Shown here: positions 5,581 to 5,657 of the stretch, one piece after another
Numbering within the stretch: the first letter of the stretch is position 1
How the letters are laid out: every line of letters begins with the position of its first letter
Source: Candidatus Woesearchaeota archaeon
GTDB taxonomy: Archaea; Nanobdellota; Nanobdellia; Woesearchaeales; WJIZ01
Assembly: GCA_018303575.1 (NCBI GenBank)
Contig: JAGVXW010000077.1
Span: 1 to 5,657 of the forward strand
Direction of reading: 5' to 3'
Length of the DNA stretch: 5,657 bases
Translations under genes and position numbers: made by a program
Notes under the pieces: model-generated
What the model was told of the DNA's origin: nothing
Seen by the model: the letters and a program-made list of their open reading frames with translations, nothing else
The model's database searches: none

Positions 5581-5657
5581 GCATTAGGATTCCAAATAAT
5601 TCCATAATATTTTTCTGTTGCTTGGTCATCTCTTGGGGCACTAGATCGTTATCATAG
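5561..5657 (-). CDS. Possible C-terminal end of an unknown protein entering from the right edge
   Basis: The minus strand is open from the window edge to a TAG at 5563-5561, giving 31 residues of protein-like composition (for example VPQEMTKQQKNIMELFG, then ILMPKSLGI). No family was recognised. Codons are AT-rich (AAA, AAT, ATT, TTA), and the stretch is about 36% GC, unlike the GC-rich operon to the left. It overlaps the end of the Ig-like ORF by 20 bases on the other strand. A 31-codon open stretch arises by chance fairly often (about one in four for a given frame), so this call is tentative. The rightmost plus-strand bases (5581-5657) show no gene of their own, only a T5 run at 5610-5614. 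Confidence 0.35.
   Translation of the reverse strand, partial: YDNDLVPQEMTKQQKNIMELFGILMPKSLGI

Noticed and set aside
5581..5657. Frameshifted continuation of the second Ig-like repeat
   Set aside because: All three plus-strand frames meet stops quickly and none shows the expected GSHTY...ATDxxGN pattern.
1..5657. CRISPR array, tRNA, rRNA or insertion sequence
   Set aside because: No spaced direct repeats, cloverleaf sequence, rRNA motifs, transposase or terminal inverted repeats were seen on either strand.

Overview
This window looks archaeal. It encodes an AglB/STT3 oligosaccharyltransferase. Its promoters fit the archaeal TATA/BRE pattern: AT boxes centred about 26-28 bases upstream of starts, one of which would give a leaderless mRNA. 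The long glutamine-rich loop after the first membrane helix of AglB, and the compact glycosylation cluster, suggest a DPANN-type lineage such as Diapherotrites, Woesearchaeota or Micrarchaeota. That placement is inference only. Most of the window is GC-rich, but the last ~100 bases fall to about 36% GC by hand count.

Layout. (1) Bases 1-98, minus strand: start of a secreted protein with a clear signal peptide, cut by the window edge. (2) Bases 99-339: a divergent intergenic region with a TATA box for each neighbour and a small hairpin. (3) Bases 340-4323, plus strand: a tight three-gene N-glycosylation operon. It holds aglB (1002 aa), a Dpm1-like GT2 glycosyltransferase joined by an ATGA overlap, and a DUF2304-like small membrane protein one base later. 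(4) Bases 4326-5035, minus strand: two overlapping ORFs for membrane-associated proteins of unknown function, ending 2 bases from the operon. (5) Bases 5036-5112: a short divergent promoter region with one nearly symmetric TATA box. (6) Bases 5113-5580, plus strand: a protein of one full and one cut-off Ig-like repeat, without a signal peptide. (7) Bases 5561-5657, minus strand: a possible 3' end of another gene entering from the right, in AT-richer DNA.

Function. The GT2 enzyme probably loads a sugar onto a polyprenyl (dolichyl) phosphate. AglB transfers the finished lipid-linked glycan to Asn-X-Ser/Thr sites outside the membrane. The DUF2304-like protein probably assists at the membrane; its exact role is unknown.

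Main discovery. The two minus-strand ORFs at 4326-5035 appear to be one gene broken by a perfect 11-bp tandem duplication (4703-4724). Removing one copy joins them in frame into a single 232-residue protein with three hydrophobic segments. The duplication also creates the apparent ATG start of the second ORF. This could be a slippage (on/off) switch, a recent inactivation, or an assembly error. Other points of interest are a 97-residue tail on AglB with three DFS-type repeats, and the truncated Ig-like gene that meets a possible recombination junction.
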